Shown: positions 44,735 through 46,646 of the stretch, in pieces
How the letters are laid out: each line of letters starts with the position of its first letter
How positions within the stretch are numbered: position 1 is the first letter of the stretch
Source of the DNA: Candidatus Heimdallarchaeota archaeon
GTDB lineage: Archaea; Asgardarchaeota; Heimdallarchaeia; Heimdallarchaeales; Heimdallarchaeaceae
DNA: 46,646 nucleotides
Direction of reading: 5' to 3'
NCBI GenBank assembly: GCA_030608385.1
Contig: JAUWEG010000006.1
Coordinates: forward strand, 1 to 46,646
Notes under the pieces: model-generated
Database searches by the model: none
Told to the model about the DNA's origin: nothing
Seen by the model: the letters and a program-made list of their open reading frames with translations, nothing else
Program-made: the position numbers and the translations under genes

Positions 44735-44775
44735 ATCTCTATTATTCATTCTCAAGTCACAAAGTGTTGAGAAAT

Positions 44776-46305
44776 ATGGTTTCTGTTAAGTATAATAAAG
44801 TGAGTATTGCTTATGATGATTTTGTAGCTATAGATAATATAACATTGAATGTTCACGATGGAGAAATAACAACCCTGTTAGGCCCTTCAGGATGTGGAAA
44901 ATCTACACTTCTAAGAGCTCTCGCTGGTTTTGTTGAGCCATTTGAAGGACAAATCTATCTTGGAGATAAAGAAATAACTTATCTTCCTCCCCAAAAACGC
45001 AATACTGCCATGATTTTCCAAAATTACGCATTGTGGCCTCATTTAACAATTTTTAAGAATGTTGAATATGGTTTAAAGCTTCGATTAAAAAAGCAAATCG
45101 TTTGTATTACAGATATCAATCCTAAAGGAGTCATAGAGGTTCTTACTTTCAATAGTTATGGGGCATCTGAAGAATTAACACAGGCAACAGAAAACTTGAA
45201 AGAGTTCATTGTTGGTAAGGCTGCACAAGAAGTTTGGCACTTTACTGTTGAAGATATTCTTCCAGTTTTCAAAATTCCAGAAGATATATCTGCACTTAAA
45301 TTAAAATATAGTTTAAATTCATATCACCGACTAGCGAAATTCTTACTAGGGGCTTTACAAGCAACAATTAGATTTCATTATGAAAATATCATTAAAGAGC
45401 TTCCAGAGTGGATTCCAAAAAGAAAGACTAGATTTGAAAAAATTAAAATTAGAAAAAATCCCTTACTTAATTTCTTCTGGATAATAAAACCTTATTTCTG
45501 GATTAATAGAAGAGCAAACTATCTAGATGCAAAAGCTTCTTCAGATCCAGCATTCCACTTCAGAAAAGAAAAGGTAGATGAAGTGTTAGAATTAGTTCAA
45601 CTTTCAGATCAAGCTGAAAAACATCCAACAGAGCTTTCTGGAGGACAACAACAGCGCATCGCTCTTGCTAGAAGTATCGTCGTAGAACCTGATATTCTAT
45701 TGTGTGATGAACCTTTGAGCAATCTTGATGCTAAACTAAGAAAGGAATTAAGAACTGAAATTCGTTCAATCATCAAAAAAATCGGTATGACAGCAGTGTA
45801 TGTGACTCATGATCAGGCAGAAGCTCTTGCAATTAGTGATAGAATTGCAGTTATGAATATTGGCTTCATTGAACAATATGGAACTCCTCTAGATGTTTTC
45901 ACTGATCCTAAGACATTATTCGTTGCACAATTTGTTGGAAGTTCAAGTACAGTTTCAGGAAAAGTGATAAAAGCTAATGTCGTTGAGCTTGATGGTGGTG
46001 ATCAGATTTTAATTGCTACTAAAGAAGTTATACCCGCAGATACAAAAGTTGACCTTGTTATTAGACCTGAAAATATTCTGTTAGATAGGGAATCTGAAAG
46101 CACCGTTGAAATCAAAATCAACACAATTGAATATCTTGGAACAGAAGTAAAATTAACAGGATTATTAAAAAATGGTACAATTCTTCTAGTAGATGTTGTT
46201 GAACGTACTGAAGAATACGCTAAAAAGAACGTAGGAGATAAAATTAGAGTTCATATAGTTCCTGAAAAAATATTTGTCTTTGTTAAAGATAAGAGAGTAT
46301 ACTAG
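44776..46305 (+). CDS. MalK/PotA-like ABC ATPase with a ~150-residue insertion
   Basis: A 509-residue ABC ATPase of the importer type with a C-terminal TOBE-like domain. Walker A is GPSGCGKST (from G36), the Q-loop is IFQNYALWPHLT, the signature LSGGQQQRI starts at L287, and LLCDEPLSNLDAKLR and YVTHDQAEAL follow. In MalK the signature comes about 95 residues after Walker A; here it is 250. The extra ~150 residues (about 106-262) lie between the Q-loop and signature, are helical and include an aromatic run (NPLLNFFWIIKPYFWIN). Residues 365-509 carry the regulatory domain, typical of sugar, polyamine or metal importers. The frame opens at GTG 44764, but ATG 44776 is preferred. No permease or binding protein is beside it in this window. 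Confidence 0.9.
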   Translation: MVSVKYNKVSIAYDDFVAIDNITLNVHDGEITTLLGPSGCGKSTLLRALAGFVEPFEGQIYLGDKEITYLPPQKRNTAMIFQNYALWPHLTIFKNVEYGLKLRLKKQIVCITDINPKGVIEVLTFNSYGASEELTQATENLKEFIVGKAAQEVWHFTVEDILPVFKIPEDISALKLKYSLNSYHRLAKFLLGALQATIRFHYENIIKELPEWIPKRKTRFEKIKIRKNPLLNFFWIIKPYFWINRRANYLDAKASSDPAFHFRKEKVDEVLELVQLSDQAEKHPTELSGGQQQRIALARSIVVEPDILLCDEPLSNLDAKLRKELRTEIRSIIKKIGMTAVYVTHDQAEALAISDRIAVMNIGFIEQYGTPLDVFTDPKTLFVAQFVGSSSTVSGKVIKANVVELDGGDQILIATKEVIPADTKVDLVIRPENILLDRESESTVEIKINTIEYLGTEVKLTGLLKNGTILLVDVVERTEEYAKKNVGDKIRVHIVPEKIFVFVKDKRVY

Positions 46306-46337
46306 TCATTTTCTTCTTTTCTTCTTTTGATAGAATC

Positions 46338-46346
46338 TTTATATAT
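46338..46346 (+). promoter_or_regulatory. TATA-like box before the last gene
   Basis: TTTATATAT lies 28-36 bases before the ATG at 46374, which fits a leaderless archaeal transcript. It is in the 68-base gap after the ABC ATPase stop. Confidence 0.5.
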
Positions 46347-46373
46347 GTCCATTTTTCCTTTTTATCGATTACT

Positions 46374-46646
46374 ATGTTTGAGTATAAAGGAATCAAAATT
46401 CATTGGTTAGGGCATGATGCTTTTTTGATTAAAGCAAAGGGGAAAAATATCTATATTGATCCATATAAGTTAGGTAAAACTGATTTACCTAAAGCTGATA
46501 TAGTTATTAGTAGTCATGAACACTTTGATCATTGCAATCCTGAAGCAATAAACCAAATCTCAACAGGTGAAACAATCCTACTTGGACCAACAATTGTTCA
46601 AGAGATATTTGAAGAGAAAATTGCTCGGAAGAAAGAAATGAAAGAG
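46374..46646 (+). CDS. Metallo-beta-lactamase-fold hydrolase, 5' part only
   Basis: The first 91 codons of a gene running off the right edge. The start HWLGHDAFLIKAKGKNIYIDPY is the typical opening of the UPF0173-like metal-dependent hydrolases (cited in part), and SHEHFDHCNPEAI holds the HxHxDH metal site. The family's cellular role is often unknown. The ATG at 46374 has a TATA-like box at a suitable distance. A full-length view is needed to say whether the rest of the metal ligands are present. Confidence 0.8.
   Translation, partial: MFEYKGIKIHWLGHDAFLIKAKGKNIYIDPYKLGKTDLPKADIVISSHEHFDHCNPEAINQISTGETILLGPTIVQEIFEEKIARKKEMKE

Noticed and set aside
1-46646. CRISPR arrays, insertion sequences, integrases, phage or plasmid genes
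   Set aside because: No regularly spaced repeats, transposase or integrase motifs, or structural phage genes were found anywhere in the window.

Overview
The window looks like archaeal chromosome from a lineage with AT-rich DNA. The archaeal assignment rests on a membrane-anchored LonB-type protease, a family B DNA polymerase, a Trm-G10-type tRNA methyltransferase, the UPF0200/UPF0201 pair, an archaeal class I CCA-transferase homologue, a geranylgeranyl reductase-type flavoprotein and TATA-like boxes 25-35 bases before many starts. The size and mix of the proteins (a 1012-residue FtsX-type permease, a longin-like candidate, many lineage-specific small proteins) would fit an Asgard (Promethearchaeota/Heimdallarchaeia-like) genome. 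That placement is inference and no single marker here proves it. There is no phage, plasmid, IS or CRISPR signature.

Layout. Bases 1-7.9 kb: an MFS exporter, a GNAT acetyltransferase and a three-gene ABC cluster made of one large FtsX/MacB-like permease and two ATPases, the second carrying about 400 extra N-terminal residues. 7.9-18.2 kb: geranylgeranyl reductase-like flavoprotein, DinB-like protein, a TldD-PmbA-CDF transporter operon, an AmrS-like radical SAM enzyme, an ArsR-type regulator and a family B DNA polymerase whose exonuclease motifs are eroded. 18.3-24.4 kb: small unknowns, Nudix hydrolase, a longin-like candidate, a second MFS protein, a LarA-type racemase, two zinc-ribbon proteins and tRNA-Gly(CCC) with an encoded CCA end. 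24.4-32.7 kb: two tandem class V aminotransferase-fold paralogues that both lack the PLP lysine, two small unknowns, two more radical SAM proteins and LonB.

32.8-40.0 kb is a nucleotide and RNA metabolism block: PRPP synthetase, Trm-G10, RNase Z, UPF0201, UPF0200, ThpR, a CCA-transferase homologue that has lost two of three catalytic carboxylates, and a Mre11/SbcD-like nuclease. 38.9-41.7 kb holds a decayed duplication: a relic of a membrane-anchor tail before the nuclease, an intact anchored beta-helix protein after it, and then a stop-truncated copy of the nuclease N-terminus. 41.7-46.6 kb: a methylase of the pseudaminic-acid-associated type, a GtrA-like protein, a KBL/BioF-type enzyme, a MalK-like ATPase with a large insertion, and the first 91 codons of a metallo-beta-lactamase-fold protein.

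The strongest themes are enzymes that keep their fold but lose catalytic residues (polymerase exonuclease, CCA-transferase, two class V PLP-fold proteins) and ABC ATPases with unusual added domains. All family calls were made by reading motifs in the translated sequence; no database search was run.
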